This document shows positions 9,937 to 21,606 of a stretch of DNA of 64,000 bases, piece after piece. The translations under genes were made by a program, and so were the position numbers. Position 1 is the first letter of the stretch, and each line of letters opens with the position of its first letter. The notes beneath the pieces were generated by a model. It ran no database searches and was not told where the DNA came from. It saw only the letters and a list, made by a program, of their open reading frames with translations. Source of the DNA: Simmondsia chinensis (Eukaryota > Streptophyta > Magnoliopsida > Caryophyllales > Simmondsiaceae); contig JAGTTD010000001.1 in the NCBI GenBank assembly GCA_018398585.1, positions 19,485,750 through 19,549,749 of the forward strand, in the 5' to 3' direction.

Positions 9937-12852
9937 ATGGCTGGTATGGATGGTGATGGCTCTTGTCAATCAGTAATGAGTGATTATTGAGAGAAAATAA
10001 AGCATGAATGGAGGCAAGAACGAGAGGAGTTCTGGCAGAAAATGAAATAGGCATGGGACGAAGAGCTATAGCAAATTTTTGATCGGCAGTCTTCAACTCA
10101 TCAGTTTACAAACATCAATCGAGATGTTGCTGGTGTTCTTGATGCAAATGAGTTCCCTGAGGTAAGGGATAGCGTTATACAACAAGAGTTCAATGCTGAG
10201 CAAAATGAGAAGGTTAGAGTGGGATCGGTTACCGTTGAAGATGAAGTAGACCATGATAATGCCGAAATTGATGAACACGGGTTAGAGGAATCTGAGTTTG
10301 AGCAAGATGATCATTATGAAGACTCTTTGCTAGAGTTAGAGTATTTTGAAGATGATGAGCTACAGCATGACATGCTTCCGGAATGGGAATACGATTTTCA
10401 TGTCAAGGGAATGATAAAGAAAGCAAAGAGTAAAGTGGAGAGGAACCATCTAAATGAAGCATTGAAAGATTTTTGGGGTAAAAAGAAGATTACAAAGCCG
10501 AAATTGAAGCAGGAGGTTGTGTTTCAGCCTAGGATGCTTGATGATCAACAAGAACTAACTCAAGATGCTGATTTTACCGATGTATATGTTGGTATAGAAG
10601 GTTTAGATATATATATCTTTGATTTCAACTGAAAAACTTGATGCTACTGCTGTAATATCATTGAATACATCACCACATCTGCTAAGTATTACTCTATGGC
10701 AAGCTGATATGCAGAATCGAAGCATATTCACTACTAAACAATCTCATTTTGTTGGGAAAGTTGATGTTACTACTGTAGTAACAATGAAAGCACCACAAAA
10801 TGTGTTAAGCACTTCTCCAAGGCATCTTGATATTCGAAATCAACATTTGATTTGTGTTGGTAGTAATGTAATTGATACATTGCAAGGTTCTTGGAGTGGA
10901 GAAACGTTGTATTCAAATATACATTCTTATGACGAGTTGCCTCCTTATCCGGGAGATTATGTTCAAGCTAATAGGAAGCTTAAAAGAGCCTATTTTTTGC
11001 TGAAAAGAATTAATCAAGTTGCGAGAGTGCGTTTCAAGGTTAAACAAAGGCGAAGCCTTGTGTCTGCGCAAGTAATTGAGTTGTTGGAGGTGTATAAATG
11101 TAGTAATGTGCTGGAACAGATTTCGATTCAGACCAAAACCAGTACAATAGGTGCTTTAACTGATGTAGTTGATATTGGAAGACCCCCTGATGCCTTGAAG
11201 GAGTCTGGTTACTGCAATTGGGTTGGAATGACAATGCTGGACGGTAATGAGGCAAGTGTATTGAGTTTATTGACCTTCAAATTCAGTCTGTGCAATTATC
11301 GAGCTATGTGCAGAGAACAAGCTCCATTAGTGCAACTAAATGTGAGTCCTCTTGAAGTTATGAGGCTTGGTGGTTGGGTTGATTTTGGAATGCAAAAGCT
11401 TTTGGCCTGGAATTCAGACCTGTTGCAGTATTGGAGCATATTAAAGAATTATGGCTCATCTGTGATCTGTTGTGGGAGTTCTGTATGGAAGAATTAGAGA
11501 CACAAGCTTCAGTATTTCTTGAATGTTTGGATGAAGGAGTACAACAAGAAAACAAGATCAATTCTAGCTGAAAGTATTTTACAATTCAGCATATTCGAGC
11601 AGGACAGATCTCCTCTGGTTCTGAATTTAATCTCAGTAACTCTGAATTGTCATATGTGTCCTAATTTGATGTACATTCATAAGTTCGTTGACAAGAAAGC
11701 AAAGCTTGATCAATTGAGGCAAATTGGGTGGCTGGATGAGCTTTGGATCTAGGAAAGTCTTGAGAACAGGCTGGAAGGTGTGAGCTGCAGCATTAACAAT
11801 GTCGATTGGGATGTTTTGGGAGTCCAAGTTATGACATTGTGTTGTTGGCATTCAACAATGGGTTATGAATTCTTAGTTTTTGTGGACTATGCAAGCGTTT
11901 GGGAGGAAAAGGCTGAGGCTTTCAGATCTTACAAGGTCATAATCAAGATTCAAGGCATTGATGTATTAAAGGCTGCGAAATTCATTGGAGAATTACAATT
12001 CCTTCATTGTCAGCAGTAAATGAGTTGTTTAGATTGAGTGTGGTTGGTGGTATTAAGGCTTTGGAAAGATGTAATAACTTGTTCGCATCGAGAAGCTTCC
12101 CTATGGACAAAAATCGAGCTGAAATCTATCATTATGTGATGTACTGGTTTAGCACTATTGCAATATTGAGCTCTGCCGCATATCTTGTGGAATTGGAAAG
12201 CAATCAAGAGTTTGTTGAGCATGATCTGAGGTGGTTTAGTAAGTGGATGTGTAAGCAATACAAATTTTGGATAAGATCCAAGATGAAAGAGTTGCAGCTG
12301 CATTCTTATGGAATTTCCATGTGGTTTGTTACCAAGATCAGGATAAGGGGCTATTTTAGCTGCACTTGGGAATGTCTACAAGCAGAATTTGATATTTGGT
12401 TCACTTGGTTTGAGTTTGGAAGACCACCAGATGAGAGTTCTCCATCTGATGCAAGCTTAGATAGCAGGAATTGGGGCTGGGGTACTTTGAGACCTGCATT
12501 CTATAATGTTTTGCTGCTGCTGCTGCTGCAATATTCCAGTGAGATGGAGGCTCTCTTCAACTGCAAATTCAGCAAGGATTCTACTTGTTTTCATTGCAAT
12601 TCAGAGTTAGTGGTGTTCAATGACTTCATATGTGGTCTATGGGGTATACTGACATTCAAATTCTATTGTGCAGCATACTACAAGTAGAAATTCAGAAGTG
12701 TTGTTGCATTTTATGGTTCTCTGCAGCAAGAAAGAGTTTTGAGCTATATTAACTGCATCATGAGGTGTCGTGGATGTGTTGTTGATGTTGGGATGGTTTG
12801 GTTTGATTAGTGCAGACCTCTTGAAGAGTACAAACAAGAGTCCTACTCATAG
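9937..12852 (+). pseudogene. Unknown long retrotransposon ORF (C copy)
   Basis: This is a homologue of the B ORF, of unknown function. The start ATG 9937 (MAGMDGDGS) is chosen because the D copy begins in the same way (MAGMVDDSP). The N-terminus differs from the B copy, which is gag-like. Conserved blocks: GVLDANEFPE near 10132-10160, NAEIDEHGLEESEFEQDD near 10258-10310, LDDQQELTQDA near 10537-10570, ARVRFKV near 11020-11040, HKLQYFLNVWM near 11500-11530, LGVQVMTLCCWHS near 11816-11852 and WFEFGRPPD near 12409-12434. Stops occur at about 9988, 10051, 10072, 11495, 11750 and 12685 (TAG where D has TGG). Frameshifts lie near 10615 and 12010. It lacks the HYRHADRQV segment of B and D. No pol motif is present. 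Confidence 0.75.
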
Positions 12853-13082
12853 TTCATCACTGGTTCGTTTTAGCTGCAACAAAATTCAGCGAGCTCCAGT
12901 TGCAGTACAATCAGTTCCTGATCTGCATTATATGTGTTCATAGATGTTGCATTTTTGTAGCTGCAGCTCTACAACCAATTTGCTTCATGTTTAGCTCATG
13001 TTTCTTATTGTGGCACTTGTTCTTCAAGCTTCAACTCTTTTCTTGATTCTTAGGGACAAGAATCTTTTAAAGAAGGGAGTAA
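12853..13082 (+). other. Element C 3' untranslated tract
   Basis: The non-coding end of the internal region, with the hairpin at 13045-13064 and a purine tract AAAGAAGGGAG about 13069-13080 before the 3' LTR. Confidence 0.65.
13045..13064 (+). other. Pre-PPT hairpin, element C
   Basis: Arms GATTCTTA and CAAGAATC around GGGA. The outer pair is G-C where G and A have C-G; the loop-closing pair is lost. Confidence 0.55.
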
Positions 13083-13535
13083 TGTTATGATTCGCATAAT
13101 AGGGGGCATATGAAATAGAGTATAAATGTAATAAGGTGTTGAATCTAACCGATTGAGTTGTATCAGCTAGTTGATATTGTAATTAGAATAAGTCTTGATG
13201 TAATTAGTAGCTTAAGCTTTGGTTAAGTCATGTAATAAGTGAAGTCTAGAGCTTAGTAGTCAATGCCGGTCATTAGCGGCGGCTAGTTAGTTAGTTGTTT
13301 GTTGAGTCGGTTAGTCTATGTGTCTTGGATCATTGTATCTCTAGATACTTTCGACTTAGCCATCCAAAAGGATTAGTACTATAAGTATGTAGAGCCTCTC
13401 TTGAAAAGCTCATAACTTTGATGAATGAAAATTGATATCTTTGATATCTCTTTCTCTTTACTTCTCATCTCCTTTCACTTCTTATCTCATCTAAACTCTA
13501 AATTCTCTCCTTATCTCATACTCTCACTATCTCAA
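13083..13535 (+). repeat. Element C 3' LTR, first part (453 bp)
   Basis: It starts TGTTATGATTCGCATAAT and is collinear with 8391-8843. It is broken after CTCAA (13531-13535) by element F. That CTCAA recurs at 19317-19321 as F's TSD, and the remaining 38 bp follow at 19322-19359. Confidence 0.93.
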
Positions 13536-13959
13536 TGTTGCGAATTACTTAATTTTTACTTGTAATGCAATTTTATTTTTAGTATTACTTTTTATTAGAG
13601 TTTATATGATGTAACAACAATTAAAATTGCACTAGTAAAATCGGCTTAAGGCTTCCCACAGCTCGTTCTGCTCACGCGACAGCAGCTGGACCAAAATATG
13701 CAGAATTCAGTTACAGGTTGTTACATTTCAGATGGCTATTGCGGCTGTGCAGCTCAGCTAGGGTTTTTAGATGATTCCTTGTATAAATAGAAAGCTATTA
13801 GTGTAATTTTGATGCATCCAATTAAATGAATACCTATTCCTAAGGGAATTCTCTATTTCTCATCTCGTTTCTCTACTTTCTCATCCCTTTCCCTTCTATT
13901 CTCATCTCATACTATCTTCTACAAGGTTAGCTTATCAAATTAATTTTGGAAAGCTAACA
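13536..13959 (+). repeat. Element F 5' LTR
   Basis: 424 bp, starting TGTTGCGAATTAC and ending AAAGCTAACA, the same length as 18893-19316. A TATA box is at 13782-13789 and a CT-rich tail at about 13850-13920. Confidence 0.95.
13782..13789 (+). promoter_or_regulatory. TATA box in element F 5' LTR
   Basis: TATAAATA preceded by CCTTG. The same box recurs in the 3' LTR at 19139-19146. It is the likely core promoter for the element RNA. Confidence 0.6.
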
Positions 13960-13961
13960 AT

Positions 13962-13974
13962 TGGTATCAGAGCT
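13962..13974 (+). other. Element F primer-binding site (tRNA-iMet type)
   Basis: TGGTATCAGAGCT two bases after the 5' LTR. Confidence 0.92.
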
Positions 13975-14034
13975 GGTTTTATCAATCATCAACATTGATT
14001 GAGCTGTTAAAAAAAAAAAAAAATTCGAGCAAAA

Positions 14035-15625
14035 ATGGCGGATGGAGTTAGGACAAGATCAGGAGCTGGAGGAACAAACATAACCGAGTCCAATCTTGAT
14101 TTCGTTGCTGCTGTTACTGAGAATCCCACGGTGGGACCTCAAAATGTTACTAAGGAAGATCTTCAAGAGATGCAACAAGGGTTTAATCAAAGAATGGATC
14201 AGATTTTGGCATTATTGATGGATAAAAATGCTAAAGATGCCAAGGTGCAAGACCGATTGCAACACATTGAGGAAAAACTTGAACACTTGCAAGAACAAGT
14301 TAACAAACATGGTGAATCAAGTGTTGAGGCCATCCTCAAACCCGTAAGTTAGATTCACCAGGCAGTAGAAGTCGATCTGCAGCAGCCGGGAAGCGTTCAG
14401 CAGCAGGTTAAGCCGGACCGACCTCAAGAAGGAATGCACACCTGAGGTAAATCTCCTATGTTACAACCTGGTGTAGGACCATCAATTAACATTAGGTCAG
14501 CTGCGAATCAACCCATTTGACCTGAAATTAATATCGAAAATCATGATCGAGTATTCGGACCTGCTAACTGCCGGACCAATGCTGAAAACTCAGTACCGAA
14601 CAGCAGGCGCTATGATTCGGTTATGCACCAAAATGTATCAGACGATGTGTTCGATCACATTTATAGACCACCTGATCAACCTTATCAACATAGGACTGTG
14701 ACCAATGACAACACTACTGGGGGTAGGAGTGGTTCTTACAGGCAACCAAGGGTAGCAATCGACCCTTTTGATGGAAAGCAACCGGAATCTTGGCTTAGGA
14801 GATGTGATCGATACTTTTTGTATTATAATATACCTGAGGGGGAGAAGCTCCAGTTAGCCGTAGTCCATCTTCATGGTGATCATGAGGTTTGGTACTATAG
14901 TCTGTTGAAAAGCAAACCACATCTGTCTTGGGGCCTTTTCGTAGAAGAGATGTGTGAACGGTATGGTGAAGGAGAATCAACGGATGCTGTGGATAACATT
15001 AACAAGTTGGTCCAAACATCAAGTGTGAGAGATTACATGCTTAGATTTGAGAATGTGAGAGCAAATTTGATGTCAGTTCTGGCCATTGCTCCCGAGGATG
15101 CCGAATCATATTACGTTTCTTGCTTTGTGAGTGGCCTTAAGCCTAGGATCAAAAACATGGTGAAAGCCATTGGTCCTAAGACTTTGTCAAGAACCTATAA
15201 TAAGGCAAAATTGATTGAAGCAACTCAAGTGCCTTCATATGACAAAGGGAAGTCGCATACCAGCAGCAAACCGAGACCTGTGCAGCAGAACATGAATTTC
15301 GGCAGTAAAAACAGTGAGAGATTTTCAGCCAGACTTTGTCTTCGATGCAACCAACCGTATCAACCCGGGCATAGGTGCAAAACACAAGCACTTATGTATG
15401 AAAAAGGGAGCCGAGTACCTGCTGGAAGTGAGGTTGACAGTACCGATTCGGGTGCTGATTTAGAAGAGACCGAAAGCAATTTACAAGGCAACTCAAGTGA
15501 GGACGAGATCAAAATCTCCATGAAGGCTCTAATCGGAAGTGGGGCTCATAACACAATCAAAATCAAGAGACGGGCTGGATAACGCTCCATTATTATCCTC
15601 ATTGATAGTGGAAGCACTCAGTTTC
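14035..15625 (+). pseudogene. Element F gag and start of protease
   Basis: This is the Gag polyprotein of element F, which forms the virus-like particle. The start is ATG 14035 (MADGVRTRSGAGG), shared with K. One frame runs to 15582 with stops only at 14350 (TAG), 14443 (TGA), 14518 (TGA) and 15580 (TAA). Residues about 45-105 form a coiled coil (LQEMQQGFNQRMDQILALL). The capsid core around residues 240-390 has FDGKQPESWLRRCDRYF and SGLKPRIKNMVKAIG. A zinc knuckle CLRCNQPYQPGHRC (C-x2-C-x7-H-x-C, the usual plant chromovirus form) lies near 15336-15380. The protease motif LIDSGST begins near 15599, and a 2-bp loss near 15617 shifts the frame. All four stops can be read as single-base decay. 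Confidence 0.9.
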
Positions 15626-18600
15626 ATTGACCCGAAGTTGATTAAGAAGGTCAAACACGAAGTGACGAAAACTCATCCGTTGGCAGTCATGGTAGCTGAT
15701 GGGAACTCTTTGACAACAAAAAACAAGTGCATAGCCTTTCCTTGGTCTATGCAAGGCCATCAGTTCACCTTTGATTTCCGAGTGATTCCCTTGGGTGGTT
15801 GCGACATGGTGCTCGGAGTAGATTGGATGAGGACCTTTAACCCGGTTGTCTTTGATTTCGATAAAATGATCGTGGCACCAAGGTGTCCTTACAAGGCATA
15901 TCCGAGGAAGCTCAGCTCAAATTAATCGAGGCAAAGGATGCGCAAGATGGAATTAAAAAGAAGGCGATGCAATGGATCGGACATTTATTCATGGTGAGCT
16001 CGGTTATACAGCAACCGATTCACTCTCCTGCTGGTCAGACCTTAATTGAAGATTTCGGGGACATCTTTGAAGAGCCTAAGAGTCTTCCTACTCAAAGGAG
16101 TGTGGACCACGCCATACCTTTATGAGGGAATGCCGAACCATTCAAAATTAGGCCATATCGGTATCCCCATGGCCAAAAAGCTGAAATAGAGAGGCAAGTG
16201 GAGGAGTTACTTCGGTTGAGCTTCATTAGACCAAGCCAAAGTCCTTTTGCTTCACCCATGATCCTGGTAAAGAAGAAAGATGGGACAGCCCGTATGTGCA
16301 TCGATTACCGCCGTTTGAATACACTAATCGTGAAGGACAAATTTTCGATACCGGTCATAGATGACTTGCTTGATGAGCTTCATGGGGCATGCTTCTTTTC
16401 CAAGCTTGACTTAAGGCAAGGATATCATCAGATCCGAGTTCTCGAATCAGATATTTACAAGACCGCTTTTCAAACTCATCATGGCCATTTTGAGTTCGTT
16501 GTTATGCCTTTTGGTCCAACAAATGCTCCGGCCACTTTCCAAGCGGCTATGAATGACGTCTTCAAGCCTTATTTGAGGAAGTCGGTACTGGTATTCTTCG
16601 AGGACATACTGATCTACAGTCCCACATATGAAGCTCACCTCACACACCTTCGCCAAGTATTCATCTTGATGCGACAACACCGGTTTTTTGCAAAATTGTC
16701 CAAGTGCTTGTTTGCTCAAAAAAGGCTCGACTATCTGGGCCATATCATCTCATCAGAGGGCATAGCTACTGATCCTAACAAGATCCGAACAATGCAAGAA
16801 TGGCCAACCCCGATCACCTTGAAGCAATTGCGAGGATTCTTGGGATTGACCGGATATTATCGAAAATTCATTAAAGGTTATGGTTCCATTGCCAAAACTT
16901 TAATGGAACTCTTGAAGAAGGATGCTTTTAGGTGGAACGAGAAGTCTCAGGCCACTTTTGAAGCTCTCAAAGCTTCTATGTGTACAGCACCAGTTTTGAC
17001 AATGCCGAATTTCATCGAAGGCTTCGTTTTAGAGACCGATGCAAGTGGTATGGGTATTGGGGCTGTTCTCTCTCAAAGAGGGAGGTCCATCACGTATCTA
17101 AGTCAAGCTTTAAGCCCCAAACATCAGGCGATGTTGACTTATGAAAAGGAGTACCTCGCAATTCTCTTAGCCATGGAGAAATGGAGGCATTATTTGGAGG
17201 GTCATAAATTCATCATTCGGACGGATCACCAAAGCCTCAAATATCTCCTCGAGCAGAAGATCGTGTCAATAATTCAAAAGAAAGGCTTGATGAAAATGTT
17301 AGGCCTTGATTACGACATCGAGTATAGAAGTGGCAAAGCAAACGCAGCTGCAGATGCACCGTCAAGGGGTTTCGAGGACACTGTTTCGGGCTCGTGCTCA
17401 GCTGTTTTAGTGGTAATTCCTTCCTGGGTTGAAGAGCTACACAAGTCCTACGAGGGAGACCCATTTGCTCGAGAAAACCTCACTGCTGCAGCTCTCCAGA
17501 CAGGCGCAAAACCAGTTGCAGGTAACAGCAACTTGACAGTGAACCGGGGGCTGTTACGGGTTCAAGGCAAGTTATATGTGGGAGCTGCTACCGACTTGAG
17601 AAAACAGGTCATCCACGCCTCACACAACGCTCTTGGGGAGGTCACGAGGGTGTGGAAGGCACCTATCAACGAATTAAAGCTTATTTCACGTGGCCGAGCA
17701 TGAAAAAGGATGTAAGCGATTATGTGAAATCTTGTGATGTTTGCCAACAAACAAAATTGGGAGATCTACGATACAAAGGACTTATTCAACCTCTTCCCAT
17801 TCCGGATGGTGCTTGGGTTCACATTAGTATGGATTTCATTGAGGGGCTACCGAAATCCAAAGGCAAGGAAGTCATATGGGTCGTTGTGGATCGCTTCACC
17901 AAATATAGTCATTTTCTTGCTCTTAACCAACCTGTTACTGCGGAGAAGTTGGCTAAGCTCTTCCTTGACAACATCTACAAGCTACATGGATTGCCCCAAT
18001 CCATCGTGTCGGATCGGGACAAAATCATCACAAGCAACTTTTGGAGGGAATTGTTCAAGCTGATGGGAACCACGTTGGCTTTTAGTTCTTCCCACCATCC
18101 TCAAACGGATGGGCAAACTGAAAGAGTCAACCAATGTGTGGAGCAATATCTCTGAAGCATGGTCCTCTCGAAGCCTAAGGAGTGGAACCGTTGGCTTTCC
18201 TTAGCCGAATTTTGGTTCAACACACACTTTCACACAACCATTGGCACTACGCCCTTCCGAGCATTGTATGGATACTCTCCAACTTCTCCTATGCTGATCC
18301 AACAGCCCAAAATCACCGATTCAGCAGCCACGCAGCTTGTGCAACAGAGGAGACAGATCTTGCATTCGCTGAAGGACAATCTCCAACAAGCTCGGTCCCG
18401 TATGAAGCATTATGCCGATAAGAAGAGGGTAGACAAGAACTATGAAGTCGGGGACATGGTCTACCTCAAACTACAACCCCATAGACAATCAATCGTGGCT
18501 GTTCGACGCAACGTTAAGTTGTGTGCTCGTTACTTCGGTCCTTACAAAATTCTGGAAAAAATCGGCAATGCGGCGTACAAACTCGACTTACCCTCACATT

Positions 18601-18863
18601 CTTACATTCACCCCATGTTTCATGTGTCCCTTCTTAAAAAACAGGTTAAGAAAAATGCCGATACAAGCCAAAACCCGCCCATAGCTAAAGCAAATGGCGT
18701 TTTACTGCAGCAACCACAATCTATCAAATTTGAACGAGTGATGCAGCTGCACAAAGGGAAGATTCACCAAGTCCAAGTCACTTGGAGCAACTTAAATGAG
18801 CACTTTACAACATGGGAGGACTACAATTTCTTGACGAGTTTATTTCCGAGCTTCACTTCTTGA
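15626..18863 (+). pseudogene. Element F pol: protease, RT, RNase H, integrase, C-terminal chromodomain-like tail
   Basis: Pol of element F in linear order. Protease end: FPWSMQGHQF and GGCDMVLGVDWM near 15740-15830. [20 protein letters not shown] near 16270-16320, [11 protein letters not shown] near 16408-16440 and FFEDI near 16595-16609. The last should be F-x-D-D, so one catalytic aspartate is glutamate. RNase H: ETDASGMGIGAVLSQ near 17032-17076 and TDHQSLKYLLE near 17221-17253. Integrase: CDVCQQTK near 17734, D at ISMDFIEGLP near 17827, VSDRD near 18007 and [11 protein letters not shown] near 18104. The C-terminus VTWSNLNEHFTTWED near 18777-18822 resembles the end of a chromodomain. Frame breaks: a deletion near 15875, TGA 16123, a 1-bp loss near 17630 and TGA 18153. 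It ends at TGA 18861. Confidence 0.92.
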
Positions 18864-18873
18864 GGACAAGAAG
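18856..18873 (+). other. Pre-PPT hairpin, element F
   Basis: Arms CTTCTTG / CAAGAAG around AGGA, seven perfect pairs overlapping the pol stop codon. The purine tract GACGAAGGGA follows at about 18881-18891. Confidence 0.65.
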
Positions 18874-18892
18874 CCTTTCAAGACGAAGGGAT

Positions 18893-19316
18893 TGTTACGA
18901 ATTACTTAATTTTTACTTGTAATGCAATTTTATTTTTAGTATTACTTTTTATTAGAGTTTATATGATGTAAAAACAATTAAAATTGCACTAGTAAAATCG
19001 GCTTAAGGCTTCCCGCAGCTCGTGCTGCTCACATGACAGCAGCTGGACCAAAATATGCAGAATTCAGTTACAGGTTGTTACATTTCAGATGTTCATTGCG
19101 GCTGTGCAGCTCAGCTAGGGTTTTTAGATGATTCCTTGTATAAATAGACAGCTATTAGTGTAATTTTGATGCATCCAATTAAATGAATACCTATTCCTAA
19201 GGGAATTCTCTATTTCTCATCTCTTTTCTCTACTTTCTCATCCCTTTCCCTTCTATTCTCAACTCATACTCTCTTCTACAAGGTTAGCTTACCAAATTAA
19301 TTTTGGAAAGCTAACA
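18893..19316 (+). repeat. Element F 3' LTR
   Basis: 424 bp, starting TGTTACGAATTAC and ending GAAAGCTAACA. It is followed by TSD CTCAA and the last 38 bp of the C 3' LTR. Confidence 0.95.
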
Positions 19317-19321
19317 CTCAA

Positions 19322-19359
19322 CCTAGGTTAAGATCCAAGAGTAATCTTAAATCTTAACA
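19322..19359 (+). repeat. Element C 3' LTR, last part (38 bp)
   Basis: It continues CTCAA | CCTAGGTTAAGAT exactly as in the C 5' LTR and ends AATCTTAACA, followed by TSD GATTC. Confidence 0.92.
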
Positions 19360-20292
19360 GATTCTCCTTGACAACATCTATAAGTTGCATGGGTTACCTC
19401 AATCCATTGTTTCAGACCGGGATATGATGTTCACCGGTTAATTTTCGTAAGAATTATTCGAGTTGTTGGGCTCTACTCTCACTCTCAGTTCATCATATCA
19501 CCCTAAGTCAGATGGACAAACTGAAAGGGTGAATTAATTTGTGGAGCAGTATATGAGGAGCATGACATTCACCTATCCTAAGCACTGGTCTCGATGGTTG
19601 TCTTTGGCAAAGTTCTGGTATAATTCTCATTTTCATTCTGCCATAGGGACTACTCCCTTTAAGGCTTCATATGGGTATAATCTTCCTTCACCAATGGTGC
19701 TTCGGGGTGTATCTTCTCATGTTGCCAAGGTTAATGATCTTCTATCACAAAGGAGGTAATTAGTGAGGCAATTAAAGGACGATTTACAGTTAGCTCAGTC
19801 AAGAATGAAGTATTTTGCTGATAAGAAGCGGACTGACAAGTCCTTTGAAGTTAGAGATCTAGTGTATCTTAAGCTTCAGCCTTACCGACAGTCCTCAGTA
19901 GCTATGCGTAAGAATGTTAAGTTGAGTGCTCGTTACTTTGGTCCTTATAAGGTGTTAGAAAGTCTGGGAAGTGTGGCTTATAGGTTGGAGCTCCCTCTTG
20001 ATTCTTTTGTTCACCATGTGTTTCATTTTCTCTTTTGAAAAGCATAAGGCTGAAGGAAAAGATTGTTCAACAAAGCCTCCGGAGGCTACAAGCAATGGAA
20101 CCTTGGTGCAAGCTCCTACAATAGTGCTGGGATCTTATCTGGTGGAACAGGATGGAAATTAGTGGAAGAAGTTTTGATTCAATGGGCCAATATGGATTCA
20201 ACAGATGCAAGCTGGGAAAATTTAGAGTTCATTCGAAGCCAATTTCTTTTTTCTTCATTCTTGGGGCAAGAATGTTCTTGAGGGTAGGGTAT
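19360..20292 (+). pseudogene. Element A integrase C-terminal half and chromodomain-like tail
   Basis: The integrase core of A resumes after C (LDNIYKLHGLPQSIVSDRD near 19370-19426). The third acidic residue lies in SDGQTERVN near 19509-19535. The C-terminal domain has VYLKLQPYRQSSVAMRKNVKLSARYFG in pieces near 19861-19945, and a chromodomain-like end WANMDSTDASWENLEF near 20186-20232. Stops at about 19438, 19450, 19534, 19757 and 20037 and at least one shift break the frame. The hairpin and purine tract (GAGGGTAGGG) then lead into the 3' LTR. Confidence 0.85.
20256..20274 (+). other. Pre-PPT hairpin, element A
   Basis: CATTCTTG and CAAGAATG, eight perfect pairs, with the loop shortened to GGG. 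The stem is kept although the loop changed. Confidence 0.65.
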
Positions 20293-20643
20293 TGTCATGA
20301 CCGTGAAGGATTATCTGCATCTTTAGCTGATTTTAGTTGTGAATTTCTCATCGTTCATTCAAATGTAATTTTGGCGAGGAAGTTGGTTTGGTTAGTTAGG
20401 GCATAAGGCTTGTTTTGGTGGGAATGCTTGTTAATTCGGTTTAAGCTTGTTTTGATGCTTTGTGTTTAGCCGTCTTTAATCTTGTGTATAAATAAGCAAA
20501 TTATCTTGTATTGTTGTTTCATTGAATAGAAAATTGATCTCTTTCCCTCTCTGAACCCCAATTTATCTCTAACTCTCATCTCTTCTCATCTTAAACTCTA
20601 TTATCTCAAGTTTATAATTCAATTTTGATCTTGAATCATAACA
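20293..20643 (+). repeat. Element A 3' LTR
   Basis: 351 bp, starting TGTCATGACCGTG directly after a purine tract and ending TTGAATCATAACA. A TATA box TATAAATA is at 20487-20494 and a CT-rich tail at about 20535-20610. The 5' partner lies outside the window. The next bases, TTATG, would be the TSD. Confidence 0.88.
20487..20494 (+). promoter_or_regulatory. TATA box in element A 3' LTR
   Basis: TATAAATA within TGTGTATAAATAAGC. LTR core promoter by position. Confidence 0.5.
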
Positions 20644-20994
20644 TTATGTTGGTTGGCTAAGTCAAGTGTTAGTTGAATCAAGTCAAGATTGGCGGCTGTG
20701 CTTGCTAGTAAGTCGGTGAGCTAGTGTTTGAATGCATTGTATTTAGCTCTCAACTGCCATTAGTGAAATATAGTATAATTAGGGGGGGTCTTCCATTGTA
20801 ATGTCATAAGATGAATTATAATTGATATCTCTTTCTCTCTCAATTATAATTCTCTCAACTTCTCTTCGCTATTCTCTCTTGATCTCATCTAATTCTCTCT
20901 AATCTTCATCTATTTCACTTCTTGTCTCATCTCACACTATTTAATTCCTCTTTTATCCCTAGGTTATGATCAAGATCTATCTTGAATCATAACA
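20644..20994 (+). repeat. Fragment of an older LTR (host of element A)
   Basis: LTR-like sequence with a CT-rich tail (about 20830-20950) and an LTR-type end CTTGAATCATAACA, directly abutting the 3' LTR of A. Its beginning must lie left of the window, beyond the 5' end of A. Its end resembles the ends of the E and A LTRs. It interrupts the minus-strand Tat-like remnant that starts at 20995. Whether it is a solo LTR or belongs to a full element cannot be decided here. Confidence 0.65.
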
Positions 20995-21606
20995 CTCTAG
21001 CATGCCTTGGAGATCTCCTTCCTCAAGAAGGGCCCTCATGCATCCCCAAAAATCAAAGTCTTTAAACTCTACATCAACTTGACCAACCTCAGCTTCAGTG
21101 AAAGAGCTGTCAAGGATGGCTATTGTGTCCTTTTGTTGGGCAGACTATGGAGTGGTCCCTTTGACCTCAAGTGATCCCAGGCCATCTCATAGAATTTTGC
21201 TTCAATGTAGCTGGAGCAAGCCATGAAGGGCTTGTTATCTATCATAACAACATCATACTTGTCATGATTCCAAAAGATTAACAACTGGTGTAATGAAGAT
21301 GGAATACAATAATTGGGATGTAACCAATCTCTCTTAAGCAAAGCATTGTAGCTTGATGTAGTATCCACAACAAAAAAAAAAAAAAAATTGTTAGCTTGCT
21401 TAAGCTGCCAACAGTTAACTCAATCGGGATGACTCCTTCAGACTTAGTAGTAGCTTCGAACAAGCCAAAGATTACAACATCTAAAGTAACCAAGTCATCT
21501 CTAGGTTTACCAATGACCTCCAACATATAAGAGGGCAGGACATTGATGGTAGCTCCATTATCCCAGAAGATCCTATTCACTAGAATGCCAACAAATTTGG
21601 CCTTGA
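20995..21606 (-). pseudogene. Tat-like Ty3/gypsy gag-pol remnant H, protease region
   Basis: Minus-strand coding remnant of an older gypsy element. DNGATINVLPSYML (near 21575-21530) is a retroviral-type aspartic protease core of the (D/N)-G-A-T-x-N-V kind seen in plant Tat/Ogre polyproteins, with the usual DGG changed to DNG. After it come VIPIELTVGSLSKLT and, in another frame, ALLKRDWLHPNYCIPSSLHQ. A run of 16 A at 21372-21387 separates the two frames. Further downstream is VGQVDVEFKDFDFWG (near 21090-21040). The upstream part continues at 34873 beyond the hAT-like insertion, in register. No complete protein is possible. Confidence 0.7.

Larger units (their letters stand above)
13536..19316 (+). 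mobile_element. Element F: chromovirus-like Ty3/gypsy retrotransposon, structurally complete
   Basis: A full-length element of 5781 bp with LTRs of 424 bp each (13536-13959, 18893-19316), TGTT(G/A)CGAATT...AGCTAACA, and a perfect TSD CTCAA. It carries gag-pol in normal order: gag, protease, RT, RNase H, integrase. It is probably among the youngest insertions here because it sits in C, which sits in A. It is disabled by at least five in-frame stops and three small deletions. Confidence 0.95.
8391..19359 (+). mobile_element. Element C: non-autonomous LTR retrotransposon, interrupted by element F
   Basis: C is inserted in the integrase of A with a perfect TSD GATTC (8386-8390 and 19360-19364). 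Its LTRs are 491 bp each once F is removed (8391-8881; 13083-13535 plus 19322-19359). The internal part (8882-13082) has a tRNA-Met PBS, a 1 kb leader and the same unknown long ORF as B, and no pol. Removing C joins WPGF to LDNIYKLHGLPQ of element A, which confirms the borders. Element F later inserted in its 3' LTR. Confidence 0.93.
1..20643 (+). mobile_element. Element A: Ty3/gypsy chromovirus-like LTR retrotransposon, 5' end outside window, interrupted by B and C
   Basis: The element enters the window inside gag and ends with its 3' LTR at 20293-20643. Its own sequence is 1-2313, 7364-8390 and 19365-20643; the rest is inserted elements B and C. The gag, protease, RT, RNase H and integrase blocks follow in normal gypsy order, and the reading frame resumes across both insertions, which proves they are one element. 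It lies in an older LTR, of which 20644-20994 remains. Many in-frame stops show it is an old, dead copy. Confidence 0.9.

Noticed and set aside
11040..11255. Minus-strand frames overlapping the B/C/D ORFs (also 5343-5552, 5950-6243, 12010-12303, 25656-26054)
   Set aside because: They are shadows of the conserved sense frame; conservation follows the sense codons.
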